The notes: generated by a model not told the origin, from the sequence alone. A stretch of DNA of 64,000 bases from Methyloferula stellata AR4 (GCF_000385335.1 NZ_ARWA01000001.1:3860001-3924000), one strand, 5' to 3'. Positions 7,580-16,761 are shown, counted from the first letter of the stretch. Program-made: numbers and translations.

Positions 7580-9112
7580 TCAACCGTTGCCGATATTGGT
7601 GATCATTGCGAGAGACGGCGGGAAGTAGTTCTGCAGCACTTCATCTGCATAGATGCCATATTCATAACGGCGCGACCGCAGCGGCCATTCGATCTGGTAA
7701 TAATCCTGTCGCGTGCGGATCTGCATGACGTTGCCGACGCCGGCCAAAGGATAGGGCAGCATTCTCGTCGTCATCAGCAAAGTGCCGGCCGGCATATTGG
7801 GATGCACCTTGATGTCGAGCACACTGCCGCCCTGCATCGAGAAGCGGTTGAGATAGGTGCGCACCATGATGCCGCCGCCGACAAGATCCTGCGCCGTTTC
7901 GAACACGAAGCGCTGCGCCGCCGTCGCCGACCCCGCGATGATCTTTTTCGAGATGTTCAGCGCCTCTTGCGAGCTGACCCAGATCGTGTCTGGAGACAGG
8001 CGATATGTGTCCCACATGGTTTTCAAGACGGCATCGATCTCGACGATGCCGCCGGCCGAGTCCGAGGTAAGCGGCGTGCCCGCGCCGGCGCTTCCCGGCG
8101 CCATTGTATAGACAGTAGCGCCGGAGCCGGACTTCGCGGCCTGATAGATTAGGCCGTCGAAGGCCAGCGCGTTTTGCGAATTATCCGACGTGCCGAGCGA
8201 GGCCGCCGTCTGCGTTCCCGCCGCCGCCGCGGTAATGACGAGCGAATCGATCGTCGTGATCGCGCCCAGCACTTCCGAGCCGGCCGCGCCCCAGAACCAG
8301 GCATAGCCCAAAGCGCCCGTTACGGCCGCGACCGTCGCCTTGAGACTATGCGTGGCATTGCCGTCATTGGCGGTGGTGATCGCCGCATTATTGGATTTCT
8401 TCGCGGCGCCGCCGCCGAACGTATCCGACGATCCATCGGCATTGCTGCGCGTGATCTGGCCCTGGATGCCGCCCGTCAAAGTCGCGTTCATGATGCCATC
8501 ATGCGTCAGCGCGACGCAGATCACGCTATAGGCCGTATTGGCTGAAAGCGTGCCGCCGGTTCCGACATCGCTGAGCGTCGGCGTCGGCGTCGTGCCGAGC
8601 GCGGAAGACCCATTCCCGCCGAGGATCATGGCTTCTTCGCCGAGCATCAAGGCTTCGAGCCCGGTCTTGGCGCCAATCGCACGGATATCGTCAAAACCCT
8701 GGCCGGCATATTGCGCCTCGAAATCGACGCTGGTTTCGATGCCGATGCCTTTATAGGTCGCGGTATAATCCTGCGTTGCGACCGCGAGCACGCCGCCGCG
8801 ATTGGCAGACGACACGCCAAAGCGCAGACCCGACGTATTGATCGCGGTGATCGCGCGCCAGGCCGCCTGTATGCCACCCTTGCCCGACACACGCGGGATC
8901 ATGTTGCGCAGCGGCGTCAGCACCGGATAGAGAAATTTCGCGCCGAGATCGAGATCGTAAAAGGTGAGGCCGGAGGTCGCGCTGGCGGATTCGGTGAAGG
9001 TGCTCTTCTCGAGACCGAGCAGGCCTCTGAACCGCGGATCGCCGAGCGGCTTTTGCTGAGCTGTTTTCAGCCGGTCTAGAACGTCATTATCGGCTGTCTG
9101 GTTGATCATCAT
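7580..9112 (-). CDS. Phage major capsid protein with Ig/FN3-like insertion
   Basis: 510 residues. The N-terminal arm, the AKFLYPVLTPLRNMIPRVSGKG segment region and the C-terminal part (DTYRLSPDTIWVSSQEA, later VMQIRTRQDYYQIEWPLRSR) fit an HK97-fold capsid subunit. Residues ~185-310 (GTLSANTAYSVICVALTHDG ... GYAWFWG) look like an Ig/FN3-type surface domain inserted in the fold, explaining the unusual length. It lies between the protease-like gene and the connector genes, the usual capsid slot. Either of two adjacent ATGs (9112, 9109) could be the start. Confidence 0.85.
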   Translation of the reverse strand: MMINQTADNDVLDRLKTAQQKPLGDPRFRGLLGLEKSTFTESASATSGLTFYDLDLGAKFLYPVLTPLRNMIPRVSGKGGIQAAWRAITAINTSGLRFGVSSANRGGVLAVATQDYTATYKGIGIETSVDFEAQYAGQGFDDIRAIGAKTGLEALMLGEEAMILGGNGSSALGTTPTPTLSDVGTGGTLSANTAYSVICVALTHDGIMNATLTGGIQGQITRSNADGSSDTFGGGAAKKSNNAAITTANDGNATHSLKATVAAVTGALGYAWFWGAAGSEVLGAITTIDSLVITAAAAGTQTAASLGTSDNSQNALAFDGLIYQAAKSGSGATVYTMAPGSAGAGTPLTSDSAGGIVEIDAVLKTMWDTYRLSPDTIWVSSQEALNISKKIIAGSATAAQRFVFETAQDLVGGGIMVRTYLNRFSMQGGSVLDIKVHPNMPAGTLLMTTRMLPYPLAGVGNVMQIRTRQDYYQIEWPLRSRRYEYGIYADEVLQNYFPPSLAMITNIGNG

Positions 9113-9248
9113 GTGTTGCTCCTAAAAGCGAGTGCCAAAAGAAAAACGGCCGGACATGAGTCCGGCCGCAGCGCGTTAGAGTGAATGAAGGATTTCCAAG
9201 GTCCGGGCTGAACGGCATAGGTCGTATTGAAACGACAATAGCCGAGCG

Positions 9249-9366
9249 CTCTCCTTCTCCCCTTGCGGGAGAAGGTGGCTTGCGAAGCAAGCCGGATGAG
9301 GGGGGTGGAGTGACCCCTCACCCGGTCAGCTCCGCTGACCACCCTCTCCCGCAAGGGGAGAGGGTC
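9249..9366. repeat. Intergenic palindromic repeat, family 1
   Basis: A long imperfect inverted repeat whose left arm has CTTCTCCCCTTGCGGGAGAAGG and a GCTTGCGAAGCAAGC hairpin, and whose right arm has ACCCCTCACC and CCCTCTCCCGCAAGGGGAGA. It lies upstream of the major capsid gene inside the prophage. A related copy lies at 49946-50069. This repeat type is common between genes in Rhizobiales. Confidence 0.75.
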
Positions 9367-9391
9367 GGCTCATGGTGAATTAGGTCTGGGC

Positions 9392-10264
9392 CTAAAGTGT
9401 CCGTCCTCGCCTTTGCGCGAGCTTGATCGCGAGCAGCGACAGAGCTTGCGGGTCGGCGAGCATTTTTTCGATGGCGTCGCTTTCATCGCTATCGAAGCGG
9501 CCGTCTTCCTGTTTCGAAATGGTCCGCGTGCGCCCCGAGAGCGGCAGTGGCAAGGGCTGGTCTTCGATCTTCTTCACTCGCGCCAGAACATCGGCGAGCA
9601 TGGAGGACAAAGCATCGAAGCGCTTTTCGAGCGCGTGATGATCCGCATGCGCCATTTTCTGCGGCGCGCTCTCACATGTCGCGCCAAGCTCGACCGATGT
9701 GTCGTGCATGGCCTGGATACGCGCGAGATCGGCCTCGCTGTTGCGGGCGCCGAGCTTCGAGACCTCAGGCGTGAAGCCGCGCCATTCGCGCGTGCCATCA
9801 CCTTTGATCATTTCGAAATGCGCCTGCGGCAGGCAGGGCAGATCGACCAGTGAGATTTCGCTCGGCGCGGCGGTATAGCGCGTCAACCCATCCGCATCCA
9901 TCCAGCGGCGCACGTAAGTGCCGCCTTGCGAGAAGCCGGTATAGACGCCCTCCTGGACTTTGCGCCATTCCTCATCATCGACAACCTTGGCGCAAATCTC
10001 GATCTGCTTCTCGTCATCGTTGAAGGTGAGCGCCGTCACTTTGCCGGCGGCGACGGCGCCATGCATGGCGCGCAGATTGCCGAGCGATTTGCCGCCGGAG
10101 GATTGCGCAATCTCGTCCGACCATTTTTCATAATGCGGCTTGGTCGATTCATAGTCGCAGATCTCGCCGCTGCGATCCGCGATCTCGGCTGTGGCCAGGC
10201 CATAGACGAGCCGCTGCATCGCATCGACTTTTGTGATGGGTATGAACATGCCGAAGTGAGACAT
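9392..10264 (-). CDS. XkdF-like prohead protease/scaffold protein
   Basis: 290 residues from ATG 10264 (MSHFGMFIPITKVDAMQRLV). The N-terminal ~170 residues match XkdF-type phage proteases in layout: a VYGLATAEIADRSGEICDYE strand with a following KPHYEKWSDE helix, then a KVVDDEEWRKVQEGVYTGFS segment and a LTRYTAAPSEISLVDLPC segment. The C-terminal third is charged and helical, as expected for a scaffold. It lies directly before the major capsid gene. It likely matures the procapsid; I could not assign catalytic residues with confidence. Confidence 0.65.
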   Translation of the reverse strand: MSHFGMFIPITKVDAMQRLVYGLATAEIADRSGEICDYESTKPHYEKWSDEIAQSSGGKSLGNLRAMHGAVAAGKVTALTFNDDEKQIEICAKVVDDEEWRKVQEGVYTGFSQGGTYVRRWMDADGLTRYTAAPSEISLVDLPCLPQAHFEMIKGDGTREWRGFTPEVSKLGARNSEADLARIQAMHDTSVELGATCESAPQKMAHADHHALEKRFDALSSMLADVLARVKKIEDQPLPLPLSGRTRTISKQEDGRFDSDESDAIEKMLADPQALSLLAIKLAQRRGRTL

Positions 10265-10360
10265 GAAGGCTCCTGTTGGTTTGAATTTTGGGCACAAAAA
10301 AACCGCCGCGCGGACGCTTGGCGGTGGTCATCGTGGGATGATACTCAGAAAATCGCGGCA

Positions 10361-10723
10361 TCAGCTCGGTTTGAAAAAACCGCTGTCAAGAAGCCGAATC
10401 GTCTCTTTCGCATCAGCGGCTTGTGGCATCCATCCGGTTTTACTAATGGCTTCTATGACACGGCGAGCTTCCACCGGAGCAACAATGAGCGTTGCCATTG
10501 CAGCTTGCAGTTTAACCTGCATGTTTTCGTGATCATAAAGCTTGGTCAAAGAAGCACGAGATCCACGGCGACTCAGCTCAGCTCGAATTGCCAGCATTAG
10601 CGGATATAGTTTCTTGAACTTGAATATCCGCTCCTTGAATATGGCGTCGTCCTGTTCGAGAGCGTTTTTCTCGAAAAGCGCGACCAGATCGCCTACAGAC
10701 ATACCTTTAAGCGCCGCTTTCAC
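10361..10723 (-). CDS. DUF2019-like putative immunity protein 2
   Basis: 120 residues, all-helical by appearance. It is a paralogue of the protein encoded just upstream (10758-11126): both contain KLYxHxNMQVKLQAA, a VAPxEARxVIExIxKxGWMPQA stretch and an ending with F-K-P. This HEAT-like DUF2019 pattern occurs in small proteins next to polymorphic toxins. Its position directly after a nuclease-toxin gene suggests an antidote role, but that is inference. The tandem duplication implies either dosage or diverged specificity. Confidence 0.65.
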   Translation of the reverse strand: MKAALKGMSVGDLVALFEKNALEQDDAIFKERIFKFKKLYPLMLAIRAELSRRGSRASLTKLYDHENMQVKLQAAMATLIVAPVEARRVIEAISKTGWMPQAADAKETIRLLDSGFFKPS

Positions 10724-10757
10724 CGTTTAGCCCCGCCCCAAGTCGAACAAAGCGAAA

Positions 10758-11126
10758 TCAAGTCGGCTTAAATATACCTTCGTCTAAAGCCCAAAGGCAC
10801 ATCCCCGCATCGCCCGCTTGCGGCATCCAGCCGCTTTTGGCAATAGATTCGATGACGTGGCGAGCTTCTTTCGGAGCTACTGCCAAAGTCTCCCTCGCCG
10901 CTTGCAACTTAACCTGCATGTTGGGATGTTCGTAGAGCTTTAACAGGCCCAAACGCGCCTCAACACCTCGGTTTTCCAGTTCCGCCTCGACTTCCATTTG
11001 TTGCTTAAAAAGTTTATTGAATTTTGATATTTTTTCTTCAAACAAGGCTTGGTCTTCCTCAATACAAATTTCGGCAAAATGCTGCACGAGTGCCTCGTTA
11101 GACATATCTGCCAGCCTGGGTTTCAT
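10758..11126 (-). CDS. DUF2019-like putative immunity protein 1
   Basis: 122 residues starting MKPRLADMSNEALVQHFAEI. Its ATG overlaps the stop of the toxin gene (11123) by four bases, so the pair is translationally coupled. It carries a DUF2019-style helical repeat core (LLKLYEHPNMQVKLQAARET, then PKEARHVIESIAKSGWMPQA). Tight coupling behind a C-terminal nuclease domain is the usual layout of a toxin and its immunity protein. No experimental role is known to me for this exact protein. Confidence 0.7.
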   Translation of the reverse strand: MKPRLADMSNEALVQHFAEICIEEDQALFEEKISKFNKLFKQQMEVEAELENRGVEARLGLLKLYEHPNMQVKLQAARETLAVAPKEARHVIESIAKSGWMPQAGDAGMCLWALDEGIFKPT

Positions 11127-12235
11127 GGCTTAAGGACCCCAAATTTGATGAGAGCTTGAATGCCGACCTTGTCGCGTTTATCCCAATCTTTACCGCGAAG
11201 ATATTCGCGCGGCGACAGACCGCCAAAATCTTTATTCCCGGTCTGATACCAACCAGTGATTTCGCGATGCTTCATCGCCGGAATTCTAACAAGATTGCTT
11301 CTCGCATCAATCTCTTCTCGAGAGAAGCCATCATCTTCTGCCCCTTTCTGCTCGACGATGTGATGAATCTCATAGCCTGGCTTTGGATCGTCAACTGCAT
11401 CCTGAAGCTCTTTTAACATCTTCGGTTCATCCAGGGACGCTTTTATCTTATCGCTATAATAATCCGGCTTGCCATTCAGCCATTGGATTGCTTCCACGGT
11501 AAGAAGGAGATTATGGACTTCGATTTTCTCGCCAAGTTCGAGCGCTGCCTGCGCCCATCTCGAAATCTCCTTCACGGCCGCATAAGCTAAACGGCCCAGT
11601 GGCCTCACATTTGAGATTTTAAAACGCCAAACGGAGCGTCCCGTCTGTAGTGGTTCAGCCGCGTCCGGCAGCTCCGTCGAGAAGCCGCCCGATTCTGTGC
11701 CAGGTGCAAAGCGCCCGCCCTGGCTATCCGGCGCGCCTCGCTGCCAGCGCGGATGCTTTGCTTCATCCCATGGACCGCCCCCACCCTTCGCCAGTGTGCG
11801 CGCCGCCTCAACATGGTCTTTGAAGAGCAAGCAATGCAGAGCGATGTCCCGCACGTTCCACGTTCGCGGTCCAGCGTGGACCGGCAGGTTCATTGCTGCC
11901 ATGCCGAGTTCACCTGCAACGACTTTCATCAATACCGCGCCGTCGGCGGATAAAGCGGTCAGCTTCAGCGCATCGAGTATGTGCTGCGCTTTGACCGCAT
12001 CGCCCATCGTCAGAACGCGAGCGGCGCGAGAGACCGTCGAGAGACTATCCACGTAAAGCGCATCCGGGCCATGCAGGCGCGTGATCCAGAAGTTGATTAT
12101 CTCGCCAGCAATCGGCACGATCTCCGTGCCACGCCGAATCGTGAGCGGAATGCCAGGCCACACCCAAACCACGCCGTTACATGCAACGAGCGTGCGGATG
12201 CGATCTCGCGTCCCACAAAAGGGAAGAGAGTTCAT
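11123..12235 (-). CDS. Phage-encoded polymorphic toxin with HHIVEQ-type nuclease domain
   Basis: 370 residues. Residues ~1-165 are paralogous to the N-terminal half of the protein encoded at 14444-15401 (shared FWITRLHGP, KAVAGEL/KVVAGEL and GPRTW motifs), ending in the same linker, HPRWQRGAPDSQGGRFAPG. The C-terminal ~85 residues contain YEIHHIVEQKG, a NLVRIPAMKHREITGWY segment and LSPREYLRG, the pattern of a His-Me finger nuclease toxin (His-His, then Asn and a later His). It lies next to the portal gene and is followed by two DUF2019 genes. It resembles phage MuF-type polymorphic toxins in logic, though no MuF domain was recognised. DNase versus RNase activity cannot be told from sequence. 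Confidence 0.7.
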   Translation of the reverse strand: MNSLPFCGTRDRIRTLVACNGVVWVWPGIPLTIRRGTEIVPIAGEIINFWITRLHGPDALYVDSLSTVSRAARVLTMGDAVKAQHILDALKLTALSADGAVLMKVVAGELGMAAMNLPVHAGPRTWNVRDIALHCLLFKDHVEAARTLAKGGGGPWDEAKHPRWQRGAPDSQGGRFAPGTESGGFSTELPDAAEPLQTGRSVWRFKISNVRPLGRLAYAAVKEISRWAQAALELGEKIEVHNLLLTVEAIQWLNGKPDYYSDKIKASLDEPKMLKELQDAVDDPKPGYEIHHIVEQKGAEDDGFSREEIDARSNLVRIPAMKHREITGWYQTGNKDFGGLSPREYLRGKDWDKRDKVGIQALIKFGVLKP

Positions 12236-12309
12236 TCAGATCTCGATTTATGAGATTTACTTGCCGCCTAAGCAGCTTGGGCATTCACCGGCCAATGGCC
12301 CATACGCGC

Positions 12310-13674
12310 CTATTCGCGCGATGTCGCGACGTTCGGCAGCGCCACATAGCCCGTGCCTGTCAGCGCCATCGGCGTGTCGGCGGCGGGCTCATTCAGCGGC
12401 GCGTGGCCGAGGATGGCGCGGGCCTCGTTGATCGTGAGAATGCCATTGGATGTGTAGCCGGTCAGGATCGCTTCCTGCACCGCCGGATCGAGCTCTGGGT
12501 CCGACTGCCAGGCGAATTCGAGATCGGGCGCATCGAACTCCGTCGCGATCACATCGTCGATGAGTCCTTTCACCCAACCCAACACTGGCAGAAGGCCTTC
12601 TTCTTCCGAAAGCTCTTTTTGCGTTTCCGCCGTGGCGCGATTGTTCTGCTGCACGAGGCCTTGCGGTGAGATCGAAAAGGCAAAGCAAATGACCCGCGCC
12701 AGCCATTCGTCGAAGGGCCCCGTCAGCGACGGCTCCTTCGTCTGCAAAAAGGTTTTGGCGACGCCGCCCGGCACGAATTTGGCCTTGCGGCGGCGGCCGA
12801 GATCGCCGTCGAAATAGGCGTCCCAATATTTCTGATAGGTCGCGATCTGATCCGGCGTCCAATTCTCCGGCACGCCGATGAGACTGTCTGGAATATTGCC
12901 CTCGGTGAAATAATCGAGCAGGAAAATCTGCCGCCGCAAGGCGATATTGACGGTCGTCACGATCTGCTCGACCGGGCCGAAGCCGTAGACGCGATTGGTC
13001 CTGATGTTGCGCGGCCGGTAGATCAAATCCGTCGTCGTGTAATCGACAGCGGGATAGCCCTTGAGGATCTGCTGATAGGCGGCAGGATAGATCGCCTGCC
13101 CGCCTTCTATATAAGGCTGCGGCGTGCGGCCCCAATCGTCGATGACGGGCTTGATGGTCGCGCCATCGAGCGGCAGCAGCGCCTTCAGCCGTCCGCCGCG
13201 ATCACGCTGCATGTAGAGCGCTGGCGCGTCGATGACGAAGAGATCTTCGAGGATCAGCCGCAGCCAGTCGGTAAAGCCGTGCTGGCCGTCGGGGCGCCGG
13301 AAGAAGGACGTGATCGCAGCGACGCGATCGGCATCCATTGTTCGATTGGCTTTCTTATCGCGTTTGCGAATGTGCCAGCAGAGCCGCGCGACCTGATCCT
13401 TGCGCGTCTCGATGACGAGCCGCAACAGATCGTAACTGTCGGCCAAGCCGCGCAGCATGTTGAAGGAGATCGGCTCATAGGGGCGCGCGATCGTGGTGAG
13501 GTTGTAGCCAGCCGGATAATCCCATTGTCGGCCGGCGACTTCCGGCGGCGCCAAGGGCTTCATCGGCTCGAGCGGGCCGAACCAGTCGGCGCCCAGGCCG
13601 GAGGAGCCATAGCTCACATAAAGATCGGTCGGCGAGAGCGTCCAGCTTCTCTGCCCGGCAGCGCGGTCGGTCAT
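12310..13674 (-). CDS. Phage portal protein
   Basis: 454 residues starting MTDRAAGQRSWTLSPTDLYV. The portal signatures are a PYEPISFNMLRGLADSYDLL region, RKDQVARLCWHIR, EDLFVIDAPALYMQRD, the LLPLDGATIKPVIDDWGRTP segment, RPRNIRTNRVYGFGPVEQIV and FAFSISPQGL. Portals form the dodecameric DNA gate at one capsid vertex. It lies between the two toxin/immunity modules and downstream of terL. Length fits the family. Confidence 0.9.
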   Translation of the reverse strand: MTDRAAGQRSWTLSPTDLYVSYGSSGLGADWFGPLEPMKPLAPPEVAGRQWDYPAGYNLTTIARPYEPISFNMLRGLADSYDLLRLVIETRKDQVARLCWHIRKRDKKANRTMDADRVAAITSFFRRPDGQHGFTDWLRLILEDLFVIDAPALYMQRDRGGRLKALLPLDGATIKPVIDDWGRTPQPYIEGGQAIYPAAYQQILKGYPAVDYTTTDLIYRPRNIRTNRVYGFGPVEQIVTTVNIALRRQIFLLDYFTEGNIPDSLIGVPENWTPDQIATYQKYWDAYFDGDLGRRRKAKFVPGGVAKTFLQTKEPSLTGPFDEWLARVICFAFSISPQGLVQQNNRATAETQKELSEEEGLLPVLGWVKGLIDDVIATEFDAPDLEFAWQSDPELDPAVQEAILTGYTSNGILTINEARAILGHAPLNEPAADTPMALTGTGYVALPNVATSRE

Positions 13675-13793
13675 GGATGAGGTCTCTTGCTATTTGTGTG
13701 GGCAGCCGAGTGCAGCCACGTCCTGCGCCGCTGGCCGCTCAAAGATCGCGTGACGGCTCTTCTTTGCGATGACGCGACGCATATGCGCCGCGC

Positions 13794-14108
13794 TTAGTCT
13801 ATGATTTCGAAGTCCACAATGATGTCACGGCCTTTGCGGGTCCGAAAATCGGCTCGGCCTCTCGCAAGGGCAGCTTTGGCGTCCTCGACCGCTTCGGCGA
13901 CATCGCTTGGCGCCTGCCGCAGATTACGTACAACAAATTTATAGGGTGGATCGATCTCATTGATGCCACCCCAAATCATCGAATCGACCAAAGCGTTTAC
14001 ACTGTCACCATGCCATTCTGGTGCGCCGAGCGCGCCCAAAAGCGCGACATAAAAATCTTCCCACGTTTTCCAATTCGTAGCATCGAGTTCTATCACGCGC
14101 ATGGGCAT
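13794..14108 (-). CDS. Barstar-family putative immunity protein 2
   Basis: 104 residues (MPMRVIELDATNWKTWEDFY). It has the barstar core: an initial beta strand, a helix with FYVALLGALGAPEWHGDSVN, then ALVDSMIWG. It appears about two thirds identical by eye to the barstar encoded just upstream (14129-14437). Barstars block barnase-type RNases by covering the active site. The barstar Asp35 position reads Asn here (SVNALVD) and the Asp39 position is kept. The second tandem copy could broaden immunity. Confidence 0.8.
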   Translation of the reverse strand: MPMRVIELDATNWKTWEDFYVALLGALGAPEWHGDSVNALVDSMIWGGINEIDPPYKFVVRNLRQAPSDVAEAVEDAKAALARGRADFRTRKGRDIIVDFEIID

Positions 14109-14128
14109 CTCGGTCCAAACAAGACGGG

Positions 14129-14437
14129 TTAATCTAGGATTTCGAATTCCACGACGACATCATAGTTCTTGCGGGCTTGAAAATCGGCTCTGCCTTTGGC
14201 CAATCCATGCTTCACCCAATTAAGTTCATTGGCGACGTCTCTAGGTAGATCCCGAACATTACGGACAATAATTCGGTAGGGTGGATCAATTTGATTTATT
14301 TCGCCCCAAATCATCGAATCGACCAACGCATTGACACTGTCGCCATGCCATTCCGGCGCGCCAAGCTCAGGTAAAAGCGCGGCATAAAAATCGCCTACCG
14401 TTTTCCAATTCGCAGCATTGAGTTCAATCACACGCAC
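14129..14437 (-). CDS. Barstar-family putative immunity protein 1
   Basis: 102 residues starting MRVIELNAANWKTVGDFYAA, with the same LGAPEWHGDSVNALVDSMIW core as its neighbour. Its ATG at 14437 lies six bases after the stop (14444) of the barnase-like frame, so toxin and antidote are arranged back to back as in barnase/barstar modules. The helix residue equivalent to barstar Asp35 is Asn in both copies. The family call is firm; binding to this particular toxin is inferred from context. Confidence 0.85.
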   Translation of the reverse strand: MRVIELNAANWKTVGDFYAALLPELGAPEWHGDSVNALVDSMIWGEINQIDPPYRIIVRNVRDLPRDVANELNWVKHGLAKGRADFQARKNYDVVVEFEILD

Positions 14438-14443
14438 GGTACC

Positions 14444-15401
14444 TCACTTATTAGGGACTAGCGGCGCCGCACGATAAAAGCTTCTGTAATGGGTGTTCGT
14501 ATAATACACGAAGCCCGATACATTATCTATGATCAGTCGTGAGTTGCCGCGTCCGCGAGCGCCCGAGGGAACCGTATAGGACGTGTAACCTCCCACGCTT
14601 GGTGGCAATATGGCGCCAGTTATGTGGTGCGGCCGGTTCTCATACGGGTGAGGTCCTAGGGCTGCTATCTCGGATGCAATTCCCTTCTCGAGTATTCAGC
14701 GTATCCGCGATAGCCTCAAGCTCTCCGGGAGAAGGAAACCCATTTAATCCTTTCGGATCAAGCAGGTTTTCTCCTTCGAGTGGGACCTCCGCAGCTCCTA
14801 GTGGCTTGATAGGTTCATCATCGGCTATGGGCTGAAGTCGCGCAATGCCTGCCTCATCTCCCGGAGCAAACCACCCGCCCTGACTGTCCGCCGCGCCCGC
14901 CGGCCAGCGCGGATGTTTGGCTGGATCGAAGACCGGGATCGCACCTTTCGCCAAAGGACGCGAAGCAAGCAGCGCCTCCTTGAAGAAGACGATGTGTTGA
15001 GCAATATCTCGGGCATCCCATGTCCGTGGCCCGTCATGAATCGGCAGGTTCAAAGCATCGACAACAAGTTCGCCTGCGACGGCCTTCATCAAACCCGCGC
15101 CGTCGCGCGACAGCGCGAAGAGACCAAGCCTGTCGAGCGCATCTTGCGCTTTGGCGGCATTCCCCTGCGTCAGAAGTGATGAGGCGCGGAACATTGCCGA
15201 CGGAATGTCTTTATAAAGCGCCTCCGGCCCATGGAGCCGCGTGATCCAGAAGCGCATGACTTCATCCGAAACCGGAACGATCTCACCGCCGCCGCCACGC
15301 TTGAGCGTGAGAAGAATGCCCGGCCAAATCCAGATCGCGCCATCTTGGGCAACAAGCGTGCGAGATCGCTCCAGCGCTCCGAGAGAGGCAAGTGATGGCA
15401 T
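14444..15401 (-). pseudogene. Frameshifted phage polymorphic toxin with barnase-like RNase domain
   Basis: The first frame (15401 down to TGA 14640) encodes an N-terminal half paralogous to the toxin at 11123-12235, with the linker HPRWPAGAADSQGGWFAPG. A second, +1 frame is open from 14695 to TGA 14446-14444 and encodes an RNase Sa/barnase-like end: IAALGPHPYENRPHHITG, GGYTSYTVPSGARGRG, SRLIID and VYYTNTHYRSFYRAAP. Removing one G from the GGG run at 14684-14682 would fuse the frames smoothly (...NTREGIASEIAALG...). Relative to RNase Sa, the two Arg and the His are kept, but the general-base Glu position appears to be Ser. It is either a real inactivating indel or a sequence error. Confidence 0.75.
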
Positions 15402-15453
15402 TCAACGTCCTCAAAGGAGCTAAAAGAGAGAATGAAGCGTCACGCACACTTCG

Positions 15454-16761
15454 TCATGCACCGCCGCGCTCCTGCGCTTCGCGCCGGTAGAATTCGATGA
15501 TGGCCGTGCCATCGTCATGGCCGAACAAATGCGTCAAAGCCCAGATCGCCGCGTCCGCGTGATCGGGGCTGCCCTGCCCGCCATAGCCCGCGGCCGAGAA
15601 GGCGCAGAGTTGATCTTCGAGCTTGCCGAACCGGCCTGCGTGATGAACCTGTTTTTGCGCATAACGCACAGAGATGGGTTCCGCGCGTACCGCCTTGCCC
15701 CGGCTCGCAGTCACAAGATGCACCGGCACATTGGGATCGGCGGCATGGATCGTGGCGCGTACCATTTCGCCGCCGAAATTCGATTCAGCCACGATGCAAT
15801 CGGCCTTATATTCGTGATAGGCGACAACCGCGCGGCGGCCCCAGGCAGCGGGCGCCTCTCGGCACGAGCGGTCGGCCAGAATATAGCAATCGCCATCCGT
15901 GCCCCTTGCTGCCACGACGATGCCGATTTCATCGGCGCCAAGATCGTCATGGCCCGCGGCGCCCGAGGGATCGAGCGCGACGACAACCGACACACGCTCT
16001 TCTTCCGGAATGTCCTCAAGCGTGCAGCGCGCGGCATCGATAATCTCGTAGGTCCACAGCGCCGCATCGACATCGTCGACATAGATCCCTTCATAGAAGC
16101 GCTTGCGCTGCTTTTCCGGCAGATCGGCGAGGCTCGCCAGAAACGCCTTCGAGAGATTGGCGGCATTGTCCGGCGGATTTAAAAAAGCCCGCTTGTAATT
16201 ATCGGGGTCGCTCAAGGGCCGCCGCGAGACGGGCTCGCGCTTTTCGCCAAAGAGCATGTTGGTCCAATGCGTCTTGCCGACCGGGTTCAGATCGACGAAG
16301 CCGCATTGATGTAAGCCGGGCACGACCTGCGCCAGGCGCGTGAAGGCAATGAGCGCGGAGGAATAAGGAATCTGCGACGCTTCGTTCAGAAAGACCGTCG
16401 CATATTCGAGGCCCAGGATTTTCTCGACGCGCTCTTTATCGTCGAGGCCGCCGATCCAGATCCGAGCGCCGTTCGGCAATTCGAAAAATCCGTCCTGGCG
16501 ATGTTCCTTGATCGCAATCCGCGGATAGCAGAGCCGCATCACATTCGGCAAAGTATCGAGTGCGATGGAGGCGCGGGCAGCGTTCGCATGGAACCGCAAG
16601 ATCGCATGGCGCGAATGCTTGGCTTTGAGCGCGCGGGCCACAATGGCGCGGACGATGAGAAAGGTTTTGCCTGATCGCGTCCCGCCGGCAAGACAGGTGA
16701 AACGCTGCCGCCCTTCGAGAAGGATGCGCGCCGCATCCTGCGCGGCGCTGAATAGAACCAT
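15454..16761 (-). CDS. Phage terminase large subunit
   Basis: 435 residues from ATG 16761, chosen because AAGGAAC lies just upstream and the protein then begins MVLFSAAQDAARILLEGRQR. The ATPase domain has Walker A GGTRSGKT; a Walker-B-like YATVFLNEAS has Asn where Asp is usual. The nuclease domain shows VVALDPSGAAGHDDLGADE and SPDHADAAIWALTHLFG. TerL packages DNA into the procapsid through the portal encoded downstream. An upstream extension of the open frame lacks a ribosome site. Confidence 0.9.
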   Translation of the reverse strand: MVLFSAAQDAARILLEGRQRFTCLAGGTRSGKTFLIVRAIVARALKAKHSRHAILRFHANAARASIALDTLPNVMRLCYPRIAIKEHRQDGFFELPNGARIWIGGLDDKERVEKILGLEYATVFLNEASQIPYSSALIAFTRLAQVVPGLHQCGFVDLNPVGKTHWTNMLFGEKREPVSRRPLSDPDNYKRAFLNPPDNAANLSKAFLASLADLPEKQRKRFYEGIYVDDVDAALWTYEIIDAARCTLEDIPEEERVSVVVALDPSGAAGHDDLGADEIGIVVAARGTDGDCYILADRSCREAPAAWGRRAVVAYHEYKADCIVAESNFGGEMVRATIHAADPNVPVHLVTASRGKAVRAEPISVRYAQKQVHHAGRFGKLEDQLCAFSAAGYGGQGSPDHADAAIWALTHLFGHDDGTAIIEFYRREAQERGGA

